IMG/VR virus record: IMGVR_UViG_3300010354_000051 | Coordinates: 1 to 64,000 of that record | Source: a virus | Direction: 5' to 3' (one strand) | DNA length: 64,000 nt | Part shown: piece by piece, positions 32,501 through 42,233 of the stretch | Layout: each line of letters begins with the position of its first letter | Position numbering within the stretch: the first letter of the stretch is position 1 | Program-made: the position numbers and the translations under genes | The notes under the pieces: generated by a model | Told to the model about the DNA's origin: nothing | The model's input: the letters and a program-made list of their open reading frames with translations, nothing else | Databases searched by the model: none

Positions 32501-33505
32501 GTGAGTAGCACGTATCTTACTGACTCCTGGTCTAGTATTTCTGGCCTGGCCGCTGTTGCTTACGGCTCGCCCAGCCTGTACCCAGAAGTGGCTAATCAGG
32601 TCCGGTCTCAGTCGCCTACAAGTTTTGTCGACATGTTGCCGCCTTCTGAAGTCTTAAGACATGCGCTCCCCGCTGAAGTTTTCCAAGACTCGGTACAGGA
32701 TGAGTACGACAAAGGTGGAGATTTTGCAGACTATGTAGATTCGGGTAAGAGAACAGTCGGGCAGGAGGCTGACAGCATATACGACAATCTGCTGTCTTTT
32801 TCCGACCAAGTCACTTCATACAACAAGAGATTCTCTGACCTGCTCGGTTATGTGACTTCTGGCAAGGGGCTGGATGTGGTAAGCGTAACCAGAAACCTGG
32901 AAAGCAAATTGCCAGACCTGTCTCTGTTCACATCAATAGCTACTAGCATCGCTTCTAGAAAGCTGGATAAACTTCCTGCTGACACTCAGGTCAGCATTTC
33001 AGACACTGCTCCGTTAGGCAAAGATGTGAGAGGGGTGGACATAGCTGCTGGCTATTTGACACCCGGACAGTATTTTTCTGACGTAGCTTATCCCGGTGTC
33101 GGCACGACCTTTGACAATCTGCCCGCATCTATCATGACTTCACTAGAGCAGGGCTATGCCGGATATGGTTCGCTAGAACCTCTAGCCGGCCCACTATCGC
33201 TGGTATCTGTAGAAGATGTTGCCGGCTTGTCTAGCATACCACGGTCGTTGTTCGGAATAGGCACATTGAATACGATTAGAGATTTGACCGGGCTCGGTCT
33301 AATGTCCGAAGCTGACCAGGCCATGTATTCAGTAGACCTGTCCGAACTAATTCTGGCCAGAAACGGCTATACAACTTATAACCCTCTGACCGACAGTAAT
33401 GGGGATTTCCTCGATCCGGCTCTTGTAACCGATCCTGCCCTTAAAAATATCGACCCTGGTCAAGGTCTTCCTTCTTCTCAAAGATCTAAATCTACCGCAT
33501 TCTAA
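32501..33505 (+). CDS. Hypothetical virion/baseplate-region protein
   Basis: 334 residues from a GTG start 6 bases after the preceding stop, with GAGGGG as ribosome site. Unrecognised. Rich in Ser, Ala, Leu and Asp, without cysteine or membrane segments. Short helices (FSDQVTSYNKRFSDLLGYV) alternate with loops. It precedes baseplate J by 5 bases and ends with a polar tail (LPSSQRSKSTAF), so a baseplate component is likely by position. Confidence 0.6.
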   Translation: MSSTYLTDSWSSISGLAAVAYGSPSLYPEVANQVRSQSPTSFVDMLPPSEVLRHALPAEVFQDSVQDEYDKGGDFADYVDSGKRTVGQEADSIYDNLLSFSDQVTSYNKRFSDLLGYVTSGKGLDVVSVTRNLESKLPDLSLFTSIATSIASRKLDKLPADTQVSISDTAPLGKDVRGVDIAAGYLTPGQYFSDVAYPGVGTTFDNLPASIMTSLEQGYAGYGSLEPLAGPLSLVSVEDVAGLSSIPRSLFGIGTLNTIRDLTGLGLMSEADQAMYSVDLSELILARNGYTTYNPLTDSNGDFLDPALVTDPALKNIDPGQGLPSSQRSKSTAF

Positions 33506-33510
33506 TCTCC

Positions 33511-34797
33511 ATGGCTACTGAAATTTTTGGGCCTATATTGCCGCTACTTCTAGACAGTAGAAATGTTGACGATGTGGTTAGAGGTATACAGTCTCGGATG
33601 TTTATTGAGTCGGGCGGGGCTCTGACAGATTTTACCCCGGCTTCACCCCTTGCAGCAATTAGCGAAGGTCAGGGTTATGCTCAGGCCGAACTGCTATACT
33701 ACCTAAATAGCTTGCCAGAAGCTGTAACTTTGCAATGGCTGAGGACTCTAGGCATTCAAAGAAAACTAGGAGCTAGGGCAGAAGTTGAGATTACTTTGTA
33801 CAAAGTTCCTGGCTATCAAAGAGCAGTTAATATACCGGCCGGGTCTAAGGTTTACGCGAACGGAGGACAAGTTTACATAACTTTGACCCAAGTCTCAATC
33901 ACTTCCGACTCAGCAACTGTCCTGGCGCAGTCTGAGAGATGGGGGACGATTTACAATGTTGGCCAGGGTCAGATTAACCGAATCGATAAAAATTACCTCG
34001 GCCTCGACTACATAACCAATCTTCAGCCAGCTACCGGAGGGGAAGACCTAGAGTCTGCTGAAGATATGAAGTTCAGAGCATTTGAACTCTTCGGGCGCAG
34101 AAATCTTACCTCAAAAGCAGATTTTGAAGCAGAAATCGCCCAGGTAGCTCCCGAGGCAGAGATTGTAAAAGTTCTATCGTATGAAGAGCGGTTTGGTCAG
34201 GATAGTCGAGGAATTTTTATAGTTGCTGGCGGGTCTAACGGTTCGCCCTTATCCACATCGACTCAAACCTCACTAATAACCTCAATTCGGGACAAAGTCC
34301 CGCTTGATTGCAGAATTTACCTGGCCCAACCTACAATCCTGCCAGTAGAAGTAGTGGTTAACATAACCTGGGACCCACTCACTACTTCAGTATTTACTGA
34401 TACTATGGCATCTGAAATTAATCAGTTGCTGCTAGACCTGATCGACCCGGCAATACTCGGCCTGGGGAATAGTCTATCCCATACCGAAATATATAGAAGA
34501 GTGCTAGCTCTGGGCTATGTAGTGGAAGTTCCTGTGTTGGATATTAAGGAGAGGATTGTCGACTTGGACACTTCCGGTACGGATACGTCCTGTGGAAGAT
34601 TTGTTGGTGAGGATGTAGGGGACGATACTTGTCTCTATACCTACAACGCTATGGTAACCAACTCAGACCCTGGGAGTCTGACTACTTCCGATCCGACTTC
34701 CGCTTTTAAACTCTACAAATCCGTAGTCTCTCTAACCTCTACAATTGACTACAGCACCTTAACTTACACTTACGACAATCTATATGAACTTGTCTAA
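33511..34797 (+). CDS. Baseplate J-like protein (gp6/J family)
   Basis: 428 residues. The Baseplate_J (PF04865) pattern is visible: N-terminal FTPASPLAAISEGQG, a beta domain (VNIPAGSKVYANGGQVY, SERWGTIYNVGQGQI), GGEDLESAEDMKFRAFE, LTSKADFEAEIAQVAPE, and the C-terminal half with VEVVVNITWDP and the helix HTEIYRRVLAL. J/gp6 proteins form the inner ring of the contractile-tail baseplate. It overlaps the next gene by 14 bases. Five residues near the end (CGRFV and so on) and a long C-terminal extension (~65 residues with two cysteines) differ from the core family. Confidence 0.85.
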   Translation: MATEIFGPILPLLLDSRNVDDVVRGIQSRMFIESGGALTDFTPASPLAAISEGQGYAQAELLYYLNSLPEAVTLQWLRTLGIQRKLGARAEVEITLYKVPGYQRAVNIPAGSKVYANGGQVYITLTQVSITSDSATVLAQSERWGTIYNVGQGQINRIDKNYLGLDYITNLQPATGGEDLESAEDMKFRAFELFGRRNLTSKADFEAEIAQVAPEAEIVKVLSYEERFGQDSRGIFIVAGGSNGSPLSTSTQTSLITSIRDKVPLDCRIYLAQPTILPVEVVVNITWDPLTTSVFTDTMASEINQLLLDLIDPAILGLGNSLSHTEIYRRVLALGYVVEVPVLDIKERIVDLDTSGTDTSCGRFVGEDVGDDTCLYTYNAMVTNSDPGSLTTSDPTSAFKLYKSVVSLTSTIDYSTLTYTYDNLYELV

Positions 34798-36673
34798 TTC
34801 AGTCTGGGACCGGACACGGTCTACAACCCACCGATCGACAGCATTTTCTCTAGTTCCTCCTCGTGTAACTTTTGAATTTGAGAACAGGGGTAGAAGAAGT
34901 AGTCCGGCCTTTCGGTCAGGCAGAGTAACCTTTGTAAGCGGTCAGCAGCTAAATAAGTCAAGAGACGAGGTAATTAACCAGAACTACGACTCGAACTCCT
35001 TTCACTCAATCTCCAATACATATACCCCGGCTACGTTACTTCCAGAGACCGGAGATGTGTACTTTCACGGAGTTAGAACAGAGTCCGGGTTAGAAAACTG
35101 CGCATTGATGAACTCGACCTGTATCGGCACAGGTTCGGATTCTCAATGTGAGAGAGGGAAATGTAAAATAGGTACTGTTACTGCTACGACTAAAAAGAAT
35201 AAGTGGAGATTCGATTCGGCCACGGTTCCTGGACTGTACTACTATGTATTTGGGACGGATTCAATTACTCTGAAGTCGGTGGTTCGGGGCAGTTTTGTTC
35301 TGCCGGCCGGCCAATCGGCCATAGCAGTAACAAACATAGCTAGCATCCCTACAACTATCTACCTCCCGCCTAACTCTTATTCTGAGGAGACATTTGTAAG
35401 GCGGGTTATTACTGTTGTTTCAGGGTCTGAGCTGAGGGGGATTAAGGACAGTGCTAATGATTTTGTCAGAGAGTTACTGCAGAACAATTTGGCCAGTGTA
35501 GCAGTTGAAGACGAGGTAAGAAATAGAGTAGAAAATGCAATAGTGTCTTCTTTAGATAAAATTTGGGCGGATTTTGTTCTATCCACAATCGCAACTATCT
35601 GGTCGGAATCCGGTCTGACTAACCGGGACTTTTTGTTAAGGGTTTACGAGGAAATGTCCGTCCTGTACCGCAGCTATTTGCAGGTCGGAATGAGTTCTGT
35701 GCGATTCGGTCGATTGAACACCGATCCTGACCAGGCTAGACCAGTCTACAATCGCCTGCCCGGCATATCAGGAGCGTATAATTCTGAGGACAATCCGGAC
35801 AACCCCTCCAAATGGCTTGTTTCAGGAGTTGACTCCTACCTCTCATTCTATAAAAACCATCTTCTGGACCGGTTTTATAGTTTATACCTGGATTATCAAA
35901 CTTGCTATCCGGGTTGTTTAGATTGGATAGGGCAGCACCTTGGGTACAGTTCGGAATTTTGGAAGCTGAGTTGGGATTCGTCCATTAAAAGAGCATTGAT
36001 AGCTAATGCCCATGTCAACAGAATTCAGGGGCAGATGTGGCAGACTTCGGACACGTTAAAGAAAATAGATTTGTCAGTCATAGAGACAATAAATGCCAAT
36101 TCGTTTACCGGAGTTGTAACCACTCAAGCTAGACATTTTAAGAGGCAGTATTATAGCTCTTACCAGGCAACCTATCTCACTCAAGAGTTGAACCTGACTG
36201 TCAGTTTAGCAAACTGGAATGGTATTTTGCCCGGAAAAGGTTCATTGACTACTTTAATGGTCTTGTTCTCGATATTTAATATCAAGGCGGTTTCCGGAGA
36301 AGAGCTTAAGTACAACTCTGACGGGACATACTCTGTCAAAAGCGGGCTTAGGCAGTATGAAGTCTCCGCCCCGATAAACACCCCGTACATGGTTGATAAT
36401 CTGCGTGTCGGGACTGAAACAGATTCAGAGGTGGGGAACTTCCCTAATCAGCTTGTGGCTGATCTTAGCAGATTTTATGACGATACCGCAGCTAATACGG
36501 TAGTCATTCGCATGCCTTTCTACTATAATAGAAATGGCAGAACTTGGAATTCTGTCCAGTCTATCGTTGATAACTTCGTGCCGACTAGTTCTGTTAGCCG
36601 AGTTCAATACGCTTACTCTGCGGCCGATTTGATGGTCGCCGGAGACTACTTCTTCGAGCCTATTATCGACTAA
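34784..36673 (+). CDS. Tail protein I-like baseplate protein
   Basis: 629 residues. The central segment YLDYQTCYPGCLDWIGQHLG, then FWKLSWDSSIKRALIANAHVN (about residues 365-408) matches the P2 gpI family pattern 'L.WLA..LG...W...W....KR.LI.....H', with the RI-Q-G-Q-M-W turn following as in 'h..KGT'. gpI caps or staples baseplate wedges next to J. It follows the J gene directly. The N-terminal ~200 residues and C-terminal ~200 residues are additions, including a six-cysteine stretch near residues 105-130 (ENCALMNSTCIGTG, CERGKC). The I-like call is moderate. Confidence 0.58.
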   Translation: MNLSNSVWDRTRSTTHRSTAFSLVPPRVTFEFENRGRRSSPAFRSGRVTFVSGQQLNKSRDEVINQNYDSNSFHSISNTYTPATLLPETGDVYFHGVRTESGLENCALMNSTCIGTGSDSQCERGKCKIGTVTATTKKNKWRFDSATVPGLYYYVFGTDSITLKSVVRGSFVLPAGQSAIAVTNIASIPTTIYLPPNSYSEETFVRRVITVVSGSELRGIKDSANDFVRELLQNNLASVAVEDEVRNRVENAIVSSLDKIWADFVLSTIATIWSESGLTNRDFLLRVYEEMSVLYRSYLQVGMSSVRFGRLNTDPDQARPVYNRLPGISGAYNSEDNPDNPSKWLVSGVDSYLSFYKNHLLDRFYSLYLDYQTCYPGCLDWIGQHLGYSSEFWKLSWDSSIKRALIANAHVNRIQGQMWQTSDTLKKIDLSVIETINANSFTGVVTTQARHFKRQYYSSYQATYLTQELNLTVSLANWNGILPGKGSLTTLMVLFSIFNIKAVSGEELKYNSDGTYSVKSGLRQYEVSAPINTPYMVDNLRVGTETDSEVGNFPNQLVADLSRFYDDTAANTVVIRMPFYYNRNGRTWNSVQSIVDNFVPTSSVSRVQYAYSAADLMVAGDYFFEPIID

Positions 36674-39612
36674 TGTCCTCTTTTTTCAGCCAGTTAAATG
36701 CTATCAGCGAGTCTGTAGATCGTACTTTAGAAGTACTCGGTGTGCCTTTTGCCGACCCGTTTAACGAAGAGGGGGTAATTTGTGACGTATCCGATCCTAA
36801 GTACTTGGGCAGAGTTAAAGTAACTACGAAGGACGGACTTATCTCGCCCTGGGTTCCCGTGGCAGGCTCAAGTAGGGGGAGACTAAGTGCTAAGTATATT
36901 GGCACGAGAGTAATGGTATCTAAAATAGGTGGCAGATCTGAGAGGTTGTATATTACGGGTATATTGAGTGGGGATAAAGATATTGGTGTGATAGGTACTC
37001 CTGTTCAGCTACCAATAATCGATGAGAGTGTAGCAGTTTGGTCCGGATCTAGTGATACCGGGATGAAGTGTAATGAGGGTAATGAGGCCAGGGTCTACGT
37101 TCTCAGTAATGAGATGGGACAGGATGCAGTTATTTGTCTCCGCAGGAATAATTTGCAAGACGGCGGGGGTTCTGTCTGGGCGTGGAAATCTCTGACTAAC
37201 GGCTTATGGGTAGAAAAAGGGTTTAATCCTGGCAACGCTGATACCATGTCTGTTACCCAAGCTCAGGAGAATAATCCTGGCATACCGAAATGCGATCAGT
37301 CCATGCTAGGGGAAAGGCATGACTTTACAGAGGATAGGGGGTTCCGAACCATATCCATGCAATGCAGGAGAGATGAGAACGGCGATTATTCGTGGATACC
37401 TGACGGTTCTAGCCCGGTGTTTTTCCGAACCACTCTACCATCTTGTACGGAGAAAATACATGGCATGTCTGCTACTGTAGACGACGGAAATAATTCTGAA
37501 TATATGATATGCCAGAGATACCAAGGTAAAATGAAATGGGTGCGTCAGGGGAGAAGAATACCACATAAATTTTACTCGAAAGAAAAACCACTAAACCGGA
37601 TTGAGTTTCTGAGCAAGTTTAATCCGATCCCCGAATTACAGACTGAAGTAAGTGTTTCAGGGTATGATTGGGTAGCCGATCCGGCTGTTAGCCAGGCCGT
37701 CTTTGACGAACTTTATAAAAATGTGCCGATTACTGGTACGGATCCTGAGTTAAAAATTCTACTGAAAGCGGCTAACTTAATACCCGATTCTGCTTTTGAC
37801 GAGGCCAGCGCCTTAAAACGAATTGCTAATGCGGCTATTGAGGCTAAGACAGGATTGCCCGTACAGGAAATATTTGATACGGTCAGGGCCGAACTCGACC
37901 AGTCAAACAGTTTGACTCCGGCCACTTCAAAACTTCTGACAGGTGTTGGTAAAGCAGCAGATGTTTTGATTAACGGCGAAGGCGAAGATGCCCTGATTGA
38001 GGTAGGCAGAGAAGCCCTGGTCGGGTCTATATCCTCTCTGAGCCCTCAAGCCGGATCGGTAATGACAGGTTTAATGACCGGAGGTGTTTGGGGGGCGGTA
38101 GATAGCGCGGTTGCAATCGGACTGGATAAATTGCCAGACGAGGTGAACAGATATGTCGCCCCGGTAGTAGATATTGCCAAAGACCTGCTGAAAGGCCAAT
38201 CGATAGGATTTTCTAACATAGTTAGTGCGGCGGTTAATGGTGGCTTGTCAAACAAAGTCTCATCGTTAGTTAACTCGGCTATAGGGGCGAATGTGGTTTC
38301 TCCTTCTACAGTTACTTCTGTACTGGAAGGTCTGGGCTCGGGGTCTTACGGAGATGTGTCAAAACTGTTCTCTGGACTTAGCAACTTGTCCGCTATAGAT
38401 AAACTTCCTGCTCCGGCCAATTCTCTGGCCAAATCAGCTACTTCTGCCCTAGGCCTAATAGGTCAAGCCGGCTCCGGAGTTAATTTCTTTGGCAATGCTG
38501 GACTAGGCTTGGATTCTGTTCAGAGCTTGCTCGGTAGTAATTCTAATCCTGCTGCGATCATAGCTTCGGGAGTGTCCGGATTGTCCGGGTTGCTTAGAGG
38601 TGGGCTGGGCGGAGACGATTGCCCTTGTGGTGAGAAATGTAGAAAGACTTCCCATGGTAAGAGTAAAGACGGGACAGATTTACTAGGTCCGTGCGGGTCG
38701 ATGAGTTCTAATACGGCTAACAGCACTACACCTAAAGGTATCCCCACACCTAATAACACTGGCCCGATTGCCAAAGAACTCGGCCTAAAGGATACTAAAC
38801 TCGGAGAGAGCTTATTGCCAGCCAATAATCTTGACCTATCGGATATAATAAACAAAGTTCCGAGAGTTAAGGACATGGCAGAGACAATCTACCAGAGTCG
38901 TTTTGCCGATCAGACAGAGAGAGAACTCGAACTAGCATCTAGCTTTGAGGCTGTAGAAAAGTCACTAAAAATAGCCGATAATAACATAACCAGAGTCGAG
39001 TCAATTGAACGCAAGTTAATAGACTCGTTGTATAATTTGCTGACTTCAATTGTTTACAATAAGAAAGTCGGCTCGGTGTCTGTAATGACAGAGGTCTTGG
39101 ATGCAGTCCGCACCAATTCCCGAGCTATAAAAGACCTGTATGAGTTTACCAAGGCATTAAATGCTGTTAAGAGAGGAGGTGACGCTGGGGTCAGGGTCAC
39201 TGAAGCCCTAGACAGCGCATTTAACAATATCCCAGCTCTGCTTAACCTGTCAAAAATCAACAGAGAAAACGCTCTTAAGATACTTAATGGCGGGATTATT
39301 CCGGCCGATAGAGAGTGGAGGGGGTTGAATCCAGACTTGTCAAGGGGAATTAAGCTAGGCAGTTATTCCCCCACTCTCCCTACTCCGTTTGATAACGAGC
39401 AGACTTTATTCAATCAGACCAGGGTCCTGTCCGAGTCATTAGAGTCCAAGCTAACCGACAACGACCCTGAGCAACAAAGCATATTCGACTTGTCTCTTTC
39501 TTCAAATCAAGTTGAAAGTCTTAAAGAATCGAGTGATTTTCTATACGGGTCGGACAAATCTCTCTACGACGTAGTTTCTGACCGAAACAAGAAAACTAAT
39601 TGCAATGAATAA
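36673..39612 (+). CDS. gp5/gpV-like baseplate spike protein
   Basis: 979 residues. Residues ~30-95 (GVICDVSDPKYLGRVKVTTK, then ISPWVPVAGS and YIGTRVMVSKIGG) match the OB-fold domain at the N-terminus of gp5/gpV/VgrG spikes, with the 'V..V.DP...GRV.V' signature. A Trp-rich domain follows (~115-300, RNNLQDGGGSVWAWKSLTNG). The next ~350 residues are Ala/Gly/Ser/Val-rich helical repeats. Around residue 650 there is a cysteine cluster (CPCGEKC, GPCGS). The C-terminal ~280 residues are helical and charged. A conventional beta-helical needle is not obvious. Start overlaps the upstream stop (TAATG). Function as spike or hub is inferred from the OB domain and its position. Confidence 0.62.
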   Translation: MSSFFSQLNAISESVDRTLEVLGVPFADPFNEEGVICDVSDPKYLGRVKVTTKDGLISPWVPVAGSSRGRLSAKYIGTRVMVSKIGGRSERLYITGILSGDKDIGVIGTPVQLPIIDESVAVWSGSSDTGMKCNEGNEARVYVLSNEMGQDAVICLRRNNLQDGGGSVWAWKSLTNGLWVEKGFNPGNADTMSVTQAQENNPGIPKCDQSMLGERHDFTEDRGFRTISMQCRRDENGDYSWIPDGSSPVFFRTTLPSCTEKIHGMSATVDDGNNSEYMICQRYQGKMKWVRQGRRIPHKFYSKEKPLNRIEFLSKFNPIPELQTEVSVSGYDWVADPAVSQAVFDELYKNVPITGTDPELKILLKAANLIPDSAFDEASALKRIANAAIEAKTGLPVQEIFDTVRAELDQSNSLTPATSKLLTGVGKAADVLINGEGEDALIEVGREALVGSISSLSPQAGSVMTGLMTGGVWGAVDSAVAIGLDKLPDEVNRYVAPVVDIAKDLLKGQSIGFSNIVSAAVNGGLSNKVSSLVNSAIGANVVSPSTVTSVLEGLGSGSYGDVSKLFSGLSNLSAIDKLPAPANSLAKSATSALGLIGQAGSGVNFFGNAGLGLDSVQSLLGSNSNPAAIIASGVSGLSGLLRGGLGGDDCPCGEKCRKTSHGKSKDGTDLLGPCGSMSSNTANSTTPKGIPTPNNTGPIAKELGLKDTKLGESLLPANNLDLSDIINKVPRVKDMAETIYQSRFADQTERELELASSFEAVEKSLKIADNNITRVESIERKLIDSLYNLLTSIVYNKKVGSVSVMTEVLDAVRTNSRAIKDLYEFTKALNAVKRGGDAGVRVTEALDSAFNNIPALLNLSKINRENALKILNGGIIPADREWRGLNPDLSRGIKLGSYSPTLPTPFDNEQTLFNQTRVLSESLESKLTDNDPEQQSIFDLSLSSNQVESLKESSDFLYGSDKSLYDVVSDRNKKTNCNE

Positions 39613-41185
39613 ATCTGAGCTGGTTAAAGAAAAAGCGCTGGTAAAAGAGATGATGGCCAGGGCAGATAATTTGTCCTTTGAAGAAAAACGAGAGTTGCTG
39701 AGGTTAAGGTGTCGGACCGAATTCATCACCTATGCAAAGTACATAACACGGCAAGTGGGGACTAGCGGAATCTTTAACCCGTTTCCAGTTCACGAGCTGA
39801 TATGTAGTTATGTGCAGGAGATTTGCGACGGTAATAAAGACTTCAGAAGAACAACTATATCGCTCCCTCCCCGTACAGGCAAGAGTATGCTGATCTCTAA
39901 ACTTCTGCCCAGTTGGCAATTAGGTAGAAGCCCATCTTCACAGTTTATTCTGGCCTCCTACGCCCTAAAACTCACCCATGAGAACTCTAGGGCGATTATG
40001 GATTTTGTCACCAGCGAAGCGTTTAAGTGGATATTCCCTGAGTGTACGATCAACAAAAAAGATTGTAACCTGAAGACAATAAGATCGGGACAAGCCGGTA
40101 TCATTATGTCAGCATCTGCCGGAGCTGGTGTTACCGGTTTCGGCTTTGGGGTCATATCCGAGGAAGATTTGCCCGGTATTGGTATATTGGATGACTTGCT
40201 TGAAGATGGTAATTCCCCCCAAGTACTCGATTCGACTTTTATGTGGACAGCCACTCAGTTTTTAACTCGTGGCCTGCCAAATAACTGTGTAATGAGCATA
40301 GGTACTCGTTTCCATAAAGAAGATGTGATAGGTAGGTTGTTGGCTTCAGACCCGACCGGTTGGCGTGAATTAAACGTACCGGCTCTGTGCCTGGATGAGG
40401 ATAGCGATCCGCTCAGCAGAAGGTTGGGTGAATCACACTGGCCAGAATTTTTCCCTGTAACCGAACTCGAGTCTATTAAAAAACAGGACGAGAAGACATT
40501 CAATACTTTGTATCTGGGTCGTCCTCAGGGTGAAAGTGGTTCGATATTCAAAGATATGTGGTTTGAACAGCACGATAAAAACCTAGAAAAATACGAATAT
40601 GTTTTTGCTACGGGTGACACTGCATTGAAAAAAGAAGAAGTTAATGACCCGTCCGCTGTTTGTATATTCGGAGTGGTTAAAAAGACTAGAAAACTCCACC
40701 TTCTGCATGTTTATAAGGAGCGGATGGAGTTCCCAGAATTGTTAAAAGCTTTGCCGGTATGGCTAAAGACCTGGAAAGTTCGGGCGTTGTATTTAGAGAG
40801 TAGGGCAAGCGGTCTCCCCCTCATTCAAATGTTGAGGAGAGAGTTGCAGATTCCGATAAAAGAAGTCGTACCGACTAAAGACAAGGTTTTCCGGGCAAAC
40901 GAGGTTGCTCCTATAGCGGAGGACGGCCGAGTATCCATCTATGCCAATATCCCAGCTCTGGGCGAACTACTGGCAGAACTCTGCGCTTTCCCGTACACAA
41001 AGCACAATGACTTCGTTGATAGCTTCTGCATGGGATTAAAGGTCTACCGGGACGAGATTATGGGTAGTGCCAAGACTGCCCACGGCGGGAGCAGGATACC
41101 CTTACCCCAGCTCAATCATTCCGGGTCTGCCCAAAGAATCACAGCTAGGCATGTTAGGGGTAAAATCTCAACCCGCTACATTTAG
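39605..41185 (+). CDS. terL: Terminase large subunit
   Basis: 526 residues. ATPase: Walker A SLPPRTGKS (to residue 94), Walker B GIGILDDL (191-198) and the coupling motif in MSIGTRFHKED. Nuclease (RNase H fold): ATGDTA with D338, LESRASG with E398, and KHNDFVDSF with D469/D472. It packages DNA into proheads and cuts the concatemer. The sequence resembles the group of terminases with 'PPR.GKS' and 'ILDD' rather than T4 gp17 itself. It overlaps the spike gene by 8 bases. No small terminase subunit was recognised nearby. Confidence 0.92.
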   Translation: MNKSELVKEKALVKEMMARADNLSFEEKRELLRLRCRTEFITYAKYITRQVGTSGIFNPFPVHELICSYVQEICDGNKDFRRTTISLPPRTGKSMLISKLLPSWQLGRSPSSQFILASYALKLTHENSRAIMDFVTSEAFKWIFPECTINKKDCNLKTIRSGQAGIIMSASAGAGVTGFGFGVISEEDLPGIGILDDLLEDGNSPQVLDSTFMWTATQFLTRGLPNNCVMSIGTRFHKEDVIGRLLASDPTGWRELNVPALCLDEDSDPLSRRLGESHWPEFFPVTELESIKKQDEKTFNTLYLGRPQGESGSIFKDMWFEQHDKNLEKYEYVFATGDTALKKEEVNDPSAVCIFGVVKKTRKLHLLHVYKERMEFPELLKALPVWLKTWKVRALYLESRASGLPLIQMLRRELQIPIKEVVPTKDKVFRANEVAPIAEDGRVSIYANIPALGELLAELCAFPYTKHNDFVDSFCMGLKVYRDEIMGSAKTAHGGSRIPLPQLNHSGSAQRITARHVRGKISTRYI

Positions 41186-41226
41186 CCCTTTTCTTGCTAT
41201 ATTTATATTGCTTACTTAAGGCAATT

Positions 41227-41550
41227 ATGTCCTCAGAGGAAAATCAATTTAAGTACCGGGCGGTAATTTTTACCACGCCGGGTTGCTCGGCCTGTGCAGC
41301 TATGAAACCAATCTGGGCGCAGGTTGCAGGGGAAATGGCCGAAGAATACCCTCAGCACAGGGTTGGTTGGGGGGAATACAACGTTCTGGAGGATGACTGG
41401 GAGTTCCTGGAGTCGTTAACTCCTGAGTCCGGTCAAGGCACTCCTGAAATTGCCATTTTTGATGAAGATGGCCAGCTTGTCGGCTTCAATGGGGACGGGA
41501 TTATGCCTGCCTCTCAATTAAAAGACTTCATTCTAACATCAATAGGTTGA
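41227..41550 (+). CDS. Thioredoxin-like protein
   Basis: 107 residues from ATG 41227. It has a thioredoxin fold: strand AVIFTTPGCSACAAMKPIW with active-site CSAC, and the cis-Pro region GTPEIAIF followed by GQLVGFNG. CSAC differs from the classical CGPC, so it may act as a redox protein with altered potential or as a subunit of another enzyme. It lies between terminase and the sigma-like gene and, with the glutaredoxin in NrdA, gives this phage two dithiol domains. It could reduce NrdA, which is inference. Confidence 0.78.
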   Translation: MSSEENQFKYRAVIFTTPGCSACAAMKPIWAQVAGEMAEEYPQHRVGWGEYNVLEDDWEFLESLTPESGQGTPEIAIFDEDGQLVGFNGDGIMPASQLKDFILTSIG

Positions 41551-41552
41551 GC

Positions 41553-42233
41553 ATGATTAAAAACAAAAACCGGAGAAAATCCGAGTACGAGATTACTAGG
41601 GACAAGCACATCAAAGAGTGTATGTGGAAGGCTACCCATGCCGCACGCAAAGTCTCATCTTTCTCCGGAGTACCTTTTGACGAGCTGAGATCGGTGGCTT
41701 TGGAGGCCATGGTCAAATTGTATGACAAATGGGATCCGGAAAAGGCCAACTTCAGCACTTGGCTTAACCGCTCCCTCACCTTTCAACTCCTGAACTATTT
41801 GAGAGATTCCTCTCGAATGGTAAAAATGCCTCGGATATATGCCGATACATATATGCGGATTAGGAAAGTGATTTCTCGAACTCCTGAAATCAGCAACAAA
41901 GAGTTGTCAGAAATGACCGGTATTGACGAACTGGTTATTCAAGAGACCCGGAGTGCGTTTCAAGTTGTCTATCAGGAAATCAATGAGGATACGGAAATAC
42001 CGGCCAATCCCGAGTCTACTGAAGAAGACTCTTTGTCGGCCATGTTTGAGGACTACAAAGATGTCTTGGACAGGCTATCTTCTCTGCCCACTGAAGATTA
42101 CAATTTCCTCACTGATGTTTACATACACCATCGGGCTCAGTCCACTCTGTTTCGAAAGTATGCCGGGATTAATAAACCTGAGCATATACAGGAAAGAGCA
42201 GACAGGTTGATACAGGCAGTGTTAAATGGCTAA
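41553..42233 (+). CDS. Sigma-70-like late transcription factor (gp55 type)
   Basis: 226 residues from ATG 41553. The segment DELRSVALEAMVKLYDKWDPEKA, split as FDELRSVALEAMVKLYD and KANFSTWLNRSLTFQLLNYL, matches sigma-70 region 2 ('A..gL..A...yD...g..FsTwl...i...i..yLR'), followed by RMVKMPR. A later helix-turn-helix-like part (EISNKELSEMTGIDELVIQE) resembles region 3. No full region 4 is apparent, which is the situation in T4 gp55. It would redirect host RNA polymerase to phage late promoters. It lies beside terminase and overlaps the next gene by 8 bases. Its target could be the recurrent upstream element; that is a hypothesis. Confidence 0.75.
   Translation: MIKNKNRRKSEYEITRDKHIKECMWKATHAARKVSSFSGVPFDELRSVALEAMVKLYDKWDPEKANFSTWLNRSLTFQLLNYLRDSSRMVKMPRIYADTYMRIRKVISRTPEISNKELSEMTGIDELVIQETRSAFQVVYQEINEDTEIPANPESTEEDSLSAMFEDYKDVLDRLSSLPTEDYNFLTDVYIHHRAQSTLFRKYAGINKPEHIQERADRLIQAVLNG

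Noticed and set aside
39500-39520. GTTGAAAGT inside the spike gene (VES codons)
   Set aside because: Lies ~85 bases before the next start, inside a coding run, and lacks the spacing of the other copies.
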